A DNA stretch of 64,000 nt from an uncultured Treponema sp. (GTDB lineage: Bacteria > Spirochaetota > Spirochaetia > Treponematales > Treponemataceae), in NCBI GenBank assembly GCA_900319625.1, contig ONPD01000002.1:1-64000 (forward strand). Reading direction: 5' to 3'. The stretch's first letter is position 1; each line of letters begins with the position of its first letter. Below the pieces are notes generated by a model, which worked only from the letters and a program-made list of their open reading frames with translations, made no database searches and was not told the origin of the DNA. This document shows positions 42,970 through 52,070 of this stretch, in pieces. Position numbers and translations under genes: made by a program.

Positions 42970-43836
42970 TTATTTAAGTTTATTTATTTCGTCTACCGTA
43001 AGCCCTGTCAGTTTTGCAATCTGCTCTGCTGGTAGGCCTGCTTTTATTGCATTTTGAGCAACTTGTTTAATTCCTTCAGCGATTCCCTTTCGTTTTGCCT
43101 CATTTAGCATTGTTTTTTCATCAGAAACATGCATCCAGTATCGGGTTTCATGATACCAGTTAATTTCATCCTGGCTTATGTTTTTTAAGACTGTCACTGC
43201 CATTTTTATCCCCCTGTTCCTTTCTGCAAGTTTTTCAACAAACTCCCTTTTTGCAGGATTTGAAGCGTACAAGAAGAATTTACCCCACATCTGAACTGGT
43301 GTCAACAAAGATATATCATCAGATACTGGTTCAATTTTGGGTAGTTCCATAAATATGACGTTTAACATTCCTGCTATGATTCGACCATTTTGATTTTTCA
43401 TAAGATAATGACTAATACAGTCTTCTTCAGAATCATCAAAAATAAAATTGAGTACTGAAATCTGAAAAGCCTGAGGTGCAAGGGTCCAGTCCAGACCTTT
43501 TGTTACATAATGGTTAAAAAGATGAGAAACATGATATTCTGCCCTTTTGCCAAAGTGATTGTCTTTGTTTAACCCCTGCATCTCTATATTCACAATTTTG
43601 CCATCGATTTTACAGTTGATATCAAACTCGGACTGCTTATCTGTAACTGCTTCACCAGAAAGTTCATTAGGTTGTAGTACTACATTTGAAACCTTCTTAC
43701 CGATAATGTCAGTGAGAAAACTTGTCAGGGCAATGTTAGATTCTTTAGACTCGTCTGTAAAAAGAATTTTGAAGATTGGGTCAGCGCATGGATTTAAAAG
43801 TGCTGTAGGAGATGGGCGTAAAGATGGCATTTCCAT
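42970..43836 (-). CDS. Rpn-family PD-(D/E)XK nuclease (transposase-like)
   Basis: 288 residues beginning MEMPSLRPSPTALLNPCADP. IFKILFTDESKESNIALTSF near the start and FDINCKIDGKIVNIEMQGLN (with the E-x-Q variant of the nuclease core) identify the Rpn/PDDEXK_2 family, whose members promote RecA-independent recombination and are often called transposases. The tail has a helical QVAQNAIKAGLPAEQIAKLT repeat element typical of the family. No terminal repeats of an IS are seen. These genes are commonly multicopy and self-mobile-like in treponemes. Confidence 0.85.
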   Translation of the reverse strand: MEMPSLRPSPTALLNPCADPIFKILFTDESKESNIALTSFLTDIIGKKVSNVVLQPNELSGEAVTDKQSEFDINCKIDGKIVNIEMQGLNKDNHFGKRAEYHVSHLFNHYVTKGLDWTLAPQAFQISVLNFIFDDSEEDCISHYLMKNQNGRIIAGMLNVIFMELPKIEPVSDDISLLTPVQMWGKFFLYASNPAKREFVEKLAERNRGIKMAVTVLKNISQDEINWYHETRYWMHVSDEKTMLNEAKRKGIAEGIKQVAQNAIKAGLPAEQIAKLTGLTVDEINKLK

Positions 43837-44038
43837 AAAATACCTCTGAAATAATTAGGATAAAGACACTCCTGTGTCTTAGTCCAACTGCCAATTTTCA
43901 GAAGACTTGTGGTAAATACCGTGCAGCACAATAAAAAACGATATATAACAATAAATTGGACCGATAGTAGTAACTGCAACCTTTACGATAGAAAAATAAT
44001 AAAGTTTTTTAGAAAGGTCAAGAAAAAGTCGGCAACGA

Positions 44039-44350
44039 CTATAAATTATTTACAATCCGTTCGATAAAATTAAAATCAGCATCAGAAAGCCGCTCAATTT
44101 TCTTGATGGTTGGAAGTCTTTTTGTATTTTCAGTTGAAGTTTCAGATTCAGATTTTCCAAGTACAAGATATTCTACAGATACATTTAATGCCTTTGCAAT
44201 CTTTACTGCAAGTTCTGCCTGTGGCTGGCTTCCGTTTGTTGTAAGATAATGGTCAATTGTATGCTTGCTGATTCCTGTTTTGTTGGCAAGTTCCTTTACT
44301 GTCATATCTTGATAAGTCAGTTCATCTTTTAAATTTTCTCTGAAACTCAT
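44039..44350 (-). CDS. XRE-family HTH regulator
   Basis: 103 residues. A classic helix-turn-helix at about residues 15-40 (MTVKELANKTGISKHTIDHY) followed by AELAVKIAKALNVSVEYLVL places it in the XRE/Cro-C1 family. The short C-terminal tail ends LSDADFNFIERIVNN, typical of small regulators beside cell-surface or toxin-like genes. A GAATATTC site lies upstream (44358-44365) and a longer palindrome lies before the divergent lipoprotein gene, suggesting auto-regulation plus control of that operon. Confidence 0.88.
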   Translation of the reverse strand: MSFRENLKDELTYQDMTVKELANKTGISKHTIDHYLTTNGSQPQAELAVKIAKALNVSVEYLVLGKSESETSTENTKRLPTIKKIERLSDADFNFIERIVNNL

Positions 44351-44356
44351 ACAGAT

Positions 44357-44453
44357 AGAATATTCAAATTTGCCTAAGATAATTTATTGACAACTCAAAA
44401 CTCAATACTTATAATTTAAAATATATTAAGATTTGAATATGTGTATATTCAAA
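44357..44453. promoter_or_regulatory. Operator-like palindromes between XRE gene and lipoprotein operon
   Basis: GAATATTCAAA at 44358-44368 next to the XRE gene, and the perfect palindrome TTTGAATAT-GTGT-ATATTCAAA at 44432-44453 before the gene at 44477. Both share ATATTCAAA, as expected for sites of one regulator. TATAAT-like AATTTAAAATATA and TTATAATT lie between. Confidence 0.6.
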
Positions 44454-44476
44454 AATCATTATAAAAGAGGGTGAAA

Positions 44477-44905
44477 ATGAATAATATTAAAAAAATTCTG
44501 AGTGTATTTGCACTTAGTATGTTGGTTTTGTTGTCTTCTGGGTGTAAGCAGAATTCAGATGATAACAGTGATGATTATAGTGCTCCTGTTGTAAGAACAT
44601 TTTCAACAAATAATACTATCAATGGAGATGTCTATGTTGAAAAAATAACTGTTCTTTTCTATAAAAATATTTACAGCTTTGAAAAACGTACAGGTGTTTC
44701 ATACAATAAAAACTATGAAATAGATGTGACTGCATCTGTAAATGCGTATTATTCAGAGCTTGCAACTGCTATGAAAGACGGCGGATATGTTTTGGCTGAG
44801 GTTAATAGTACTGGAACAAAAAATGGATCTTCAAATTCGACGACTAATTGTTACAGAAGAGATGGGAATAAATATTATTTGAATTCATCAATCAGATATC
44901 GATAA
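44477..44905 (+). CDS. Small lipoprotein
   Basis: 142 residues from the ATG at 44477 (GAGGG spaced 5-6 bp; a GTG at 44471 is too close to that site). Signal peptide MNNIKKILSVFALSMLVLLS then SGC gives a lipobox with the lipid Cys at about residue 23. The rest (SDDNSDDYSAPVVRTFSTNN, NAYYSELATAMKDGGYVLAE) is an unrecognised mature domain with a Ser/Thr-rich end. Probably regulated by the adjacent XRE protein. The secreted protein downstream starts 12 bp later. Confidence 0.75.
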   Translation: MNNIKKILSVFALSMLVLLSSGCKQNSDDNSDDYSAPVVRTFSTNNTINGDVYVEKITVLFYKNIYSFEKRTGVSYNKNYEIDVTASVNAYYSELATAMKDGGYVLAEVNSTGTKNGSSNSTTNCYRRDGNKYYLNSSIRYR

Positions 44906-44917
44906 GGAGGATTTATT

Positions 44918-45427
44918 ATGAAAAAGTTAATTTCAATCTTTATATCATTGTGTCTTTTTACATGTTTTTATGCAGAATCAAATGCACATGATACTCAAGC
45001 AGTAATTGTAAATAGTCTCTTGATTCAGCAAATGATGAATAATATGAATCAGCAGAATCAAAACCAGAATCAGAATTCAAATCAAGATAACGGAGAAAAG
45101 TCCAAAAAGAAAAGAATTGAAGATGAAGATGATTTAATGGATTTGGGATATAAACGTTTTCGCCTTGGCGAGGCAGAAGATAATTTTGTATTTAAAAATT
45201 CAAAAAATAGAGAGTTTGAAATAGATCTTTGGGCTGTAGGTAAGCGAGGAAACTTGTCATATTATGGAAGTATTCTTGTTTCAGGGAAAAAAGGATACAA
45301 AGGCAATCCTCTTGATGACGATTTGGATGAATATCGCTGTGTATGGATGAAAATACTTAATGATGATAATGCAATAATAAAGGCTCTTGGTGAAAAACAT
45401 GATGATCAGTATTTTGAGATTCAATAG
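44918..45427 (+). CDS. Secreted protein with Asn/Gln-rich linker
   Basis: 169 residues. Signal peptide MKKLISIFISLCLFTCFYA, then MMNNMNQQNQNQNQNQNSNQ-like low-complexity sequence (about residues 39-56), a Lys/Glu/Asp stretch, and a folded C-terminal half (FRLGEAEDNFVFKNSKNREF, VWMKILNDDNAIIKALGEKH). No family recognised. AAGGAGG precedes the ATG. It is the second gene of the XRE-linked lipoprotein operon. Confidence 0.72.
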   Translation: MKKLISIFISLCLFTCFYAESNAHDTQAVIVNSLLIQQMMNNMNQQNQNQNQNSNQDNGEKSKKKRIEDEDDLMDLGYKRFRLGEAEDNFVFKNSKNREFEIDLWAVGKRGNLSYYGSILVSGKKGYKGNPLDDDLDEYRCVWMKILNDDNAIIKALGEKHDDQYFEIQ

Positions 45428-45432
45428 TAAAG

Positions 45433-45530
45433 CGGGGCGTTGCGGGGTGTCCCCGCAGGAAGGGGTAGCGTAAAATCAACGCTTTGGAGCGAGGGATATT
45501 TAATTCGGTCTTAAATCCCTCCTTTTTTAT
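45433..45530 (+). repeat. GC-rich intergenic repeat plus terminator
   Basis: GCGGGG-TGT-CCCCGC hairpin (45442-45456), then AGGGGTAGCG, then GAGGGATATTTAA/TTAAATCCCTC stem (45491-45521) with a T-run: a strong terminator. GGGGCGTTGCGGGG at the start also occurs at 59510, and other parts occur inverted at 42853-42950. Confidence 0.65.
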
Positions 45531-45574
45531 TTTGTAATATTACGCACTGAACCGTAAAAAAACGCAAAGTTTGC

Positions 45575-45604
45575 TTGACTGTATCAATCTTTTCTTAATA
45601 TAAT
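45575..45604 (+). promoter_or_regulatory. Promoter of the OmpA-family operon
   Basis: TTGACT (45575-45580), 18-bp spacer, TATAAT (45599-45604). The start codon is at 45638. Confidence 0.7.
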
Positions 45605-45637
45605 GACTGTCCCGTCGGAGAATTAAGGATATGATTG

Positions 45638-47179
45638 ATGAGCAGACTTTGTGGGAAAGTTCTACTTCCTTTTCTTTTTTTAATTACTAACATTTTTAAT
45701 CTTTACGCTGAATATGATTCGGGAAAATTCTTCCCTTCTGCGGCTGATTTTGACATTTCAAACCTTTATCTGGAAGCCTATGGCGGCCTTGCCTTTCCGC
45801 TTTCTTTTACCAGCCAGGATTTTGTTCCTATGACAGATAATGGCTGGGATATTGCAGCTGGATTTGGCTTTAACTGGGGCGGCTGGCTTTTTGGCTTTGA
45901 TTACAACCGTTCTATGTACGGGCAGGGAACCGCTTCCGGGGCCCTGATGGAAAATTTTGTAAACAATCTTTTTGAATTCCGTCTTCGCCGTGTAATTTCT
46001 AAGGCTTCTTTTTCTAAACTGCCTTCCTGGCTGGAAATAGTTCCGGGACTTGCGCTGGGTGTGGATTTTATCACAACAGATTATTATACCTCAAAAAGAG
46101 CAAAGGCTGACGGCCGCCTTACATCCGTAGGTTTTGGTCAGGACGGTGCCCGCTGCTTTTTTGGAAAAGTCACCTTTGAAAACGCCTTCTACCTGGGAAC
46201 AGACTATTTTATTCCTTTTATTGAAGGTGATTTTAACCTTTTTTACGACAACAGTATTGGCGGCGGACTTGCAATGTTCTTTACCGCAAATATCGGAATC
46301 AGAACTTATCCGGGAGCTGCCTTCCACAAAAACAGGCCTCAGAAAACCAGAAAAGAAAAAGCCAGACCAGAGCCGGCAGAAAAATCGCTTCCTCCGGCTT
46401 TTGTTTCGCCTGACAGCCCTGCGCCGGTTGAACTTTCAATTCAGTCAAACATTCATTCGAACTTCACACCGGACGGCGACGGCCTGAATGACCTTGCAAT
46501 CCTTACTCCGGAGCTTACAAATATCTGTGAGCCTCCTCAGAGCTGGAAGCTTGAGATTCTGGATCCAAAGGGTGCAGTTTTCCGTGAGTATTCCGGCAGC
46601 GGTATGCCTCCTCACACTCTCAGCTGGGACGGAAAAGGAAACGGGGGAGAAGACGTATTCTCTATGAACTCTTACGGAATCCGTCTTACTCTTGTGCCTT
46701 CTGCCACAGATATTGCTCGAACAGGCCAGACTGTAGTTATAGCCCAGGATTCTGTAAAAACCGGTATTCCAATGCTGGTAATCATCCCTGATAAAAAATG
46801 GAAGATTGTGGTTAATACAATCCACTTTGACCCTGACAAGGCAACCTTTAATCAGATTTCGGAAGAACAGAGGAAGGAAAACATAGAAACACTGGACAGC
46901 ATCGCCCTGCAGATTAAGGAACATCCGAACTGTCTGATTACAATTGAAGGTTATGCAAACAACGTTACAAATACAGAGCGGGAAAATATAAGGGAATTGG
47001 TTCCTCTTTCACAGCTTCGTGCAAATGCAATTATGGAGCTGCTTTCGGAAAGAGGAATTACAAAGGATATTCTTACTGCTAAAGGAAAAGGTGGTGCAAA
47101 TCCTCTTGCGGCATGGGAAGACAGAAGTAACTGGTGGAAAAACCGACGCGTAGAATTTGTTGTGGAAAAAGAGGAGTAA
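45638..47179 (+). CDS. OmpA-family outer membrane protein with C-terminal peptidoglycan-binding domain
   Basis: 513 residues from the ATG at 45638. Signal peptide (GKVLLPFLFLITNIFNLYA), then a beta-barrel-like N-terminal half with many aromatic strand ends (WDIAAGFGFNWGGWLFGFDY), a Pro-rich hinge (about residues 235-265), a FlgD-like beta domain with DGDGLNDLAILTPE, and a C-terminal OmpA domain (NTIHFDPDKATFNQISEEQR and LVPLSQLRANAIMELLSERG). It should link the outer membrane to peptidoglycan. Its stop is 9 bp before a 1604-residue lipoprotein, so both are made together. Confidence 0.85.
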   Translation: MSRLCGKVLLPFLFLITNIFNLYAEYDSGKFFPSAADFDISNLYLEAYGGLAFPLSFTSQDFVPMTDNGWDIAAGFGFNWGGWLFGFDYNRSMYGQGTASGALMENFVNNLFEFRLRRVISKASFSKLPSWLEIVPGLALGVDFITTDYYTSKRAKADGRLTSVGFGQDGARCFFGKVTFENAFYLGTDYFIPFIEGDFNLFYDNSIGGGLAMFFTANIGIRTYPGAAFHKNRPQKTRKEKARPEPAEKSLPPAFVSPDSPAPVELSIQSNIHSNFTPDGDGLNDLAILTPELTNICEPPQSWKLEILDPKGAVFREYSGSGMPPHTLSWDGKGNGGEDVFSMNSYGIRLTLVPSATDIARTGQTVVIAQDSVKTGIPMLVIIPDKKWKIVVNTIHFDPDKATFNQISEEQRKENIETLDSIALQIKEHPNCLITIEGYANNVTNTERENIRELVPLSQLRANAIMELLSERGITKDILTAKGKGGANPLAAWEDRSNWWKNRRVEFVVEKEE

Positions 47180-47188
47180 AAGGCTGTT

Positions 47189-50100
47189 ATGAAAAAAGTT
47201 TTTAAAAAGAGTGGATTAATAGTTAAAGTTTTGATTGGACTTGCTCTTCTGGGGGGTACTTCCTGTTCAAATCTCTTTGATGATTTTTTGAATGAAGACG
47301 GTTCAATTAAGAGCGGTGATACAAGATTGACTGCCATTGATCCGGGCCAATCTCAGCTGAATCCTGATGAGAATTCTGCTTCTGCTGGTGATGATAATAA
47401 GTATGAAATAACAGAACCGGCACCGGCTCCCAAGCCTCAGATTACGCCTAACGCAAAACCTGAAGAATATTTTTCTTCTGATGAAGATTTTGAAATTAAA
47501 AATACAGTAATCGATTCTGGAATTGTAGTCTTAAAATCAGGCCGCGAAAATTACAATCAGATTATTTATGATGCGGCCCAGCATGAATATGAAATCGGTT
47601 ATGATAAGAATGAAGCCTGCAGTGATGGGGTGAAAGAGGCAAGAAAGCATTCTTCCCCGGTTTTTCTTACTGCTTACGATGATCCTGTAACCGTAAAAGC
47701 CTTTAAAAATGATTCAAAGGCAAAAATTACTTATTCGGCTTTTCAGACCCGCACAACAAATGTTAGTGACGGAAGCTGGACTTCTTCTTATATTGCAGAA
47801 GGCAGTGAAGTTTTTGTTGATTTGCAGGAAGCTGCTCAAATGAAGGTTGATTTTACCCAGACTGGTGGAGAAGGAGAGCCTATTGTTTTTGAAAATCTTC
47901 CTTACGGAACTACCTGCGTAAAAATTACGATTACTGCCGATGATGCCTGGTATTCAGATTCTTATACAGTCTGCCTTAATAAAAAGCATATACTGACTTC
48001 CCTTGTGACTCAGGAAGATGGAAATGCTGCAAAAACTGATTTAACAACCGGTCTTGTAGTTTTAAAGGAAAGCGATGGTTTTAATAAAAATCAGATTTCT
48101 TATGTGCCTTCCGTAAAAGATTATGAAACTTCAATTTTGACAAGCAAGGATAATACTATTTACCTTAAGGCTGTTCCTTCAGATAAAAAAGCCACTGTCA
48201 GCTGGTCTGCAGCTTACACTGCTAAACCTGTTTACAAGTACGAATACTATCAGACTGTTACAAAAACTGTGGTAAAGGTTGATGCCAACGGTAAGCTGAT
48301 TGAAGGACCTAAAACTACAAAGGAAACAAAAAAAGTTGCTTCGGACTCTGAAAATTCAAGTAATATAACTGAAGTTCCTGCTTCTGACGGAAGCATAACT
48401 ACAACAACTACAAGCACTGTTACAAGAAAGACAATTGTCGGACTTGATAAAATGGAAGAAATTGAAGCTGAAGATATTTCTTCAATCCTTCTGCCTGTAG
48501 AAAATCAGAATTCTGACCGTGTTCGCCTTACAAACCTTCCTTACGGTGTAACAAAGGTGACTGTAAGAGTCTCTTCTTATGATAAAACAAATCCTCTTGA
48601 GGACATTTATACAATTACCCTACCAAGAGTTCAGTTTTATTCTTCTGAAGAAAGCCCGGAAAACACTTCTTCTTCCGGCTCAGAACAAAGTCCTGCCTGC
48701 GAAGATGATACTTCTAAGCTTGAAGATCTTTCTGTTACAAATCTTGAAACAATTGATGATGACGGAAACAAAACGAAGGTAGAAACTCAGGCAGCAGTAA
48801 ACTTTACTTTTGATAAGGAAGAAACAATTTATTCAGTCGTGGTTGACGAAGATACGGATGTAATGATTATCAATCCGACCCTTTCTGAAAATGAAAGTAT
48901 GTCAAATCCTGTTTCAAAGACCAAGTATTCTGAGTTGAAATCAAATGATTACAGCGTAAATCTTCTTGGCGGTCTTCAGGTAATTACTTTTACCGTTACA
49001 GAAGAAGGCTGCGAACCTCGTACTTATACAATTTATGCCTACAAACAGAGCGGAAACACAATTCTGGAATCAATTAATTATTCTTCTTATGACTGCGTAA
49101 GTGAAAAATGGACAGAGCAGTCTATGGCTTCTGCAAATTATGAGGCTGGTCTTACATCTATGAGTCCTTCTGCTGTAAGCCTTGTTAACGGCGCATCAGC
49201 GGCAAAAAATGCAAATACTTATAAGCTTAATGTCCGTGCCGACAATGCCTGCGACGTTTCAAAAATGAAGTTTTCTGTAAAAGCATATGATTCCCATACT
49301 CATATTTATTATTATGTGGGAAATGAATGCCCTGCTGCTGACAGTTCTTTGTGGGGAAACGGCTATCTTGCAGGTCAGTCATCGAATGAAAAACTTTTTG
49401 AGCTTAACAATGACGGAAGTACTGCCCTTACAAGCCTCTGGCTCAGAACTGTAAGCCGTCCTTATTATCATACTTCTGATTTTGAAAATGAGAGCTCAGC
49501 TTCCGTAAGTCCCCGCAGTGATGTGACTTATCATAAAATTGAGATTTCAAAGCCGGGAAAGGCAAATGCAGCTTTTAAGGAACTTCTTATCAAAACTGAA
49601 AGCGAAACAAATGTTGTGAAAACTCTTTATTCTGACCTTGATTCAAATGATGGTGCAGGCGTAATTCATACAGCGGGAGATATTGAAAAGCATGTTGGAA
49701 CAGATATTGATGTTGCAAAGATTTATTTCCGCTTTGCTGATGATGATGTAAAAGACAATAAGACCGTTACCTATTCTGTTGTGAATAAAAGAGCAAGTGA
49801 TACAAACCTGACCCCTAATACAGACTTTTATAAGTCTCCAGCTCCTGGCAGCCTTAAAGGTTCAACAGAAATAAAAGATGGAAAAAAATATTATGTAATC
49901 ACTCTTGGCCAGATTGACGTCGAATATAAGGATGCGGATGATCTTTCAAAAGAAAGAACAACATATGATTTGCCAATGGGTGACACAATTGTAAAGATTT
50001 CTGTAAACGATAGTGAGTCTGCAACAGTAACTCTTAAAAAGCCGGATCTTAATTCTTATAGCCTTACAGCAAGACCAGCCCTTGGTTCAGGTTATAGCGG

Positions 50101-52003
50101 ATATTATACAACAAGTTTCTACGATACTGTTTATTATCTGAATAAGGGTGTTGAGGAAGTTGATCTTACAATGAATACAAGTCAGAAGAATGAGATTATT
50201 TATGTAGACTCTTATAAAAAGATTGCAAAAGAGAATGGTTCTGAAGAATCTGATGATTATAGTGATAAAGGATATGTTTCTATAGTTCAGTCTAAAGATA
50301 AGCCTTATACAAAATGGACCAGCAAAGTAACAAAGATTCCTAAAGGAACTTCTCAGGTTGTTTATGGAGTAAAAAGTGCCTATGGTGATTTTTCACAACT
50401 TTGCACAGTTACCTTTGTTCGTGCAGAAGACACAGAAACCCGTTTACGATCTTTTGATGTAGCGGGACCAAAAAATCATATTACTGATTTCAAATGGAGT
50501 GATGAGGGAACTTCAGAAAATGGTATTGTTGTGAATAATTACAAACTTGGTGATGCTACTGGAAATTATACAATTACAGCTCTTCCTATGAATTCTAACG
50601 AGGAAGTTACAGTTTTTGTATATAAAAGTGATACAAAAAATATTGATAAAAATAATTTAGAAGCTCTTAATAAAAAAGATTATCAGACTAACACAAATGG
50701 CAGCTATACTTTTGAAGCAGAATCTGATGATAAATTTGTTTTAGTTCGTGTAGAAGTTAAAAATGGTACTTCTAATGTACGATATTATGACGCTCTTATT
50801 ACAGTAGATCCAGAAGTTACAACAAAGATTACAGCTACAGGAAAGCAGTATTATAATAGTACATCAACAGAGTATGATGCCTTTAATTTCTATAAAGCTG
50901 ATAATACAATTGCTGCTGCCTCAACTAATGTAAACAGCAATGGTGATATCAGAATTGAAGTTTCTAAATCTGCAAAGGCAAAGTGGAATGACGGTTATCC
51001 TAAAGTAACTCTTGATACTGTTGATGGAGAAAATATTGCCAGTCACTTGGATATTGATTCTGATATGAACATCACAATTAAATATGATGTTTACAAAAAT
51101 TATCTTGGAAAAGCTTTGAATGTAATTTATAAGGCAACCGCAGAAATCGGAACAGTTGAAGAGGAGTTTGTTTTCCCGATAGAGCTTTCTACATTGAAAA
51201 CAGTAACCTCGTATAACAAACGGATTTCTTCTAAGTCTTACAGCTATGTTCTTCCGGCCTCAAATGACCAAAAGCAGCTGGCCTTCAGATTCGGCTCGCA
51301 GATAAATGACGAAAATACAAACTGGATTTATAAGGCTACAGACAGCGGAAGCAAAACCGGAGGCCTTGATATTGTCGGAAGCCTGAACGGCGGTTTAAGC
51401 TGGGGTGCAACTTCATATAATTTCAGCGGACTTCATTACTTGGTTCAGAAGGGAAGCAGTATTTATCTTGCAAAGCTTGAAGCAGATTCTTTTGATAATA
51501 AAAAGGCAAGTGCAAATACTTTCTATCTGCTTAATGTTTCAACGGAAACTCTGGAAGAAAAATCTGCTTCTACACTTGGAATCTCGCTTTCTGTAAATGC
51601 AGAAGTCTGCTATGACAGTGATACACCTTACCTTGTGGTCAAGGCTGATGTAAGTGGTGCAGATAAACTTGGAGTAATTATGGATACTCTGGTTGCTCCG
51701 GAAAAACAAGCAACTTATTCAAAGGCTGACAGCGTAACAATTAAGGAAACAAACAACGGCTTTAAAATGGAAGGAAGCGATTATAAATTCAGCGTCTTCT
51801 TAAAGAATGCCCTGGGTGTAGATGATGTAACAAGGTTCTGGTATGGTCCTTATACAGGCGTTTCAGGTCTCAACTATCTGTCGACCGTATTCTCAAACAG
51901 CGGATCAAATCTTCCTGCTAATACTGATTCCGCAATTTCCTTCAGCTGGGATTTGCCTTATACAGGACAGACTTCAAAAAGCTTCCGTGTAACAATTGAA
52001 TAG
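47189..52003 (+). CDS. Giant lipoprotein (1604 aa) with repeated beta domains
   Basis: Lipoprotein signal MKKVFKKSGLIVKVLIGLAL then LGGTSC places the lipid Cys at about residue 27. Acid, Thr/Ser-rich mature protein of mostly beta-type sequence. Related units recur in the N-terminal part: FDSGIVVLKSGRENYNQIIYD-like near residue 115 and LTTGLVVLKESDGFNKNQIS near residue 290, each followed by DYE..I and NLPYG(T/V)T(C/K)V segments; these resemble cadherin-like or beta-sandwich repeats in treponemal surface proteins. I recognise no catalytic motif. It is coupled to the OmpA gene and probably stays at the outer membrane. Could be an adhesin; unproved. Confidence 0.8.
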   Translation: MKKVFKKSGLIVKVLIGLALLGGTSCSNLFDDFLNEDGSIKSGDTRLTAIDPGQSQLNPDENSASAGDDNKYEITEPAPAPKPQITPNAKPEEYFSSDEDFEIKNTVIDSGIVVLKSGRENYNQIIYDAAQHEYEIGYDKNEACSDGVKEARKHSSPVFLTAYDDPVTVKAFKNDSKAKITYSAFQTRTTNVSDGSWTSSYIAEGSEVFVDLQEAAQMKVDFTQTGGEGEPIVFENLPYGTTCVKITITADDAWYSDSYTVCLNKKHILTSLVTQEDGNAAKTDLTTGLVVLKESDGFNKNQISYVPSVKDYETSILTSKDNTIYLKAVPSDKKATVSWSAAYTAKPVYKYEYYQTVTKTVVKVDANGKLIEGPKTTKETKKVASDSENSSNITEVPASDGSITTTTTSTVTRKTIVGLDKMEEIEAEDISSILLPVENQNSDRVRLTNLPYGVTKVTVRVSSYDKTNPLEDIYTITLPRVQFYSSEESPENTSSSGSEQSPACEDDTSKLEDLSVTNLETIDDDGNKTKVETQAAVNFTFDKEETIYSVVVDEDTDVMIINPTLSENESMSNPVSKTKYSELKSNDYSVNLLGGLQVITFTVTEEGCEPRTYTIYAYKQSGNTILESINYSSYDCVSEKWTEQSMASANYEAGLTSMSPSAVSLVNGASAAKNANTYKLNVRADNACDVSKMKFSVKAYDSHTHIYYYVGNECPAADSSLWGNGYLAGQSSNEKLFELNNDGSTALTSLWLRTVSRPYYHTSDFENESSASVSPRSDVTYHKIEISKPGKANAAFKELLIKTESETNVVKTLYSDLDSNDGAGVIHTAGDIEKHVGTDIDVAKIYFRFADDDVKDNKTVTYSVVNKRASDTNLTPNTDFYKSPAPGSLKGSTEIKDGKKYYVITLGQIDVEYKDADDLSKERTTYDLPMGDTIVKISVNDSESATVTLKKPDLNSYSLTARPALGSGYSGYYTTSFYDTVYYLNKGVEEVDLTMNTSQKNEIIYVDSYKKIAKENGSEESDDYSDKGYVSIVQSKDKPYTKWTSKVTKIPKGTSQVVYGVKSAYGDFSQLCTVTFVRAEDTETRLRSFDVAGPKNHITDFKWSDEGTSENGIVVNNYKLGDATGNYTITALPMNSNEEVTVFVYKSDTKNIDKNNLEALNKKDYQTNTNGSYTFEAESDDKFVLVRVEVKNGTSNVRYYDALITVDPEVTTKITATGKQYYNSTSTEYDAFNFYKADNTIAAASTNVNSNGDIRIEVSKSAKAKWNDGYPKVTLDTVDGENIASHLDIDSDMNITIKYDVYKNYLGKALNVIYKATAEIGTVEEEFVFPIELSTLKTVTSYNKRISSKSYSYVLPASNDQKQLAFRFGSQINDENTNWIYKATDSGSKTGGLDIVGSLNGGLSWGATSYNFSGLHYLVQKGSSIYLAKLEADSFDNKKASANTFYLLNVSTETLEEKSASTLGISLSVNAEVCYDSDTPYLVVKADVSGADKLGVIMDTLVAPEKQATYSKADSVTIKETNNGFKMEGSDYKFSVFLKNALGVDDVTRFWYGPYTGVSGLNYLSTVFSNSGSNLPANTDSAISFSWDLPYTGQTSKSFRVTIE

Positions 52004-52006
52004 AGG

Positions 52007-52035
52007 TTGCATTTTTATTCAATAAACGGCATAAT
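52007..52035 (+). promoter_or_regulatory. Promoter of argD
   Basis: TTGCAT (52007-52012), 17-bp spacer, CATAAT (52030-52035). ATG at 52071. Confidence 0.55.
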
Positions 52036-52070
52036 TTTTGCATATTTATACAATTTTGGAGATTTGAAAT

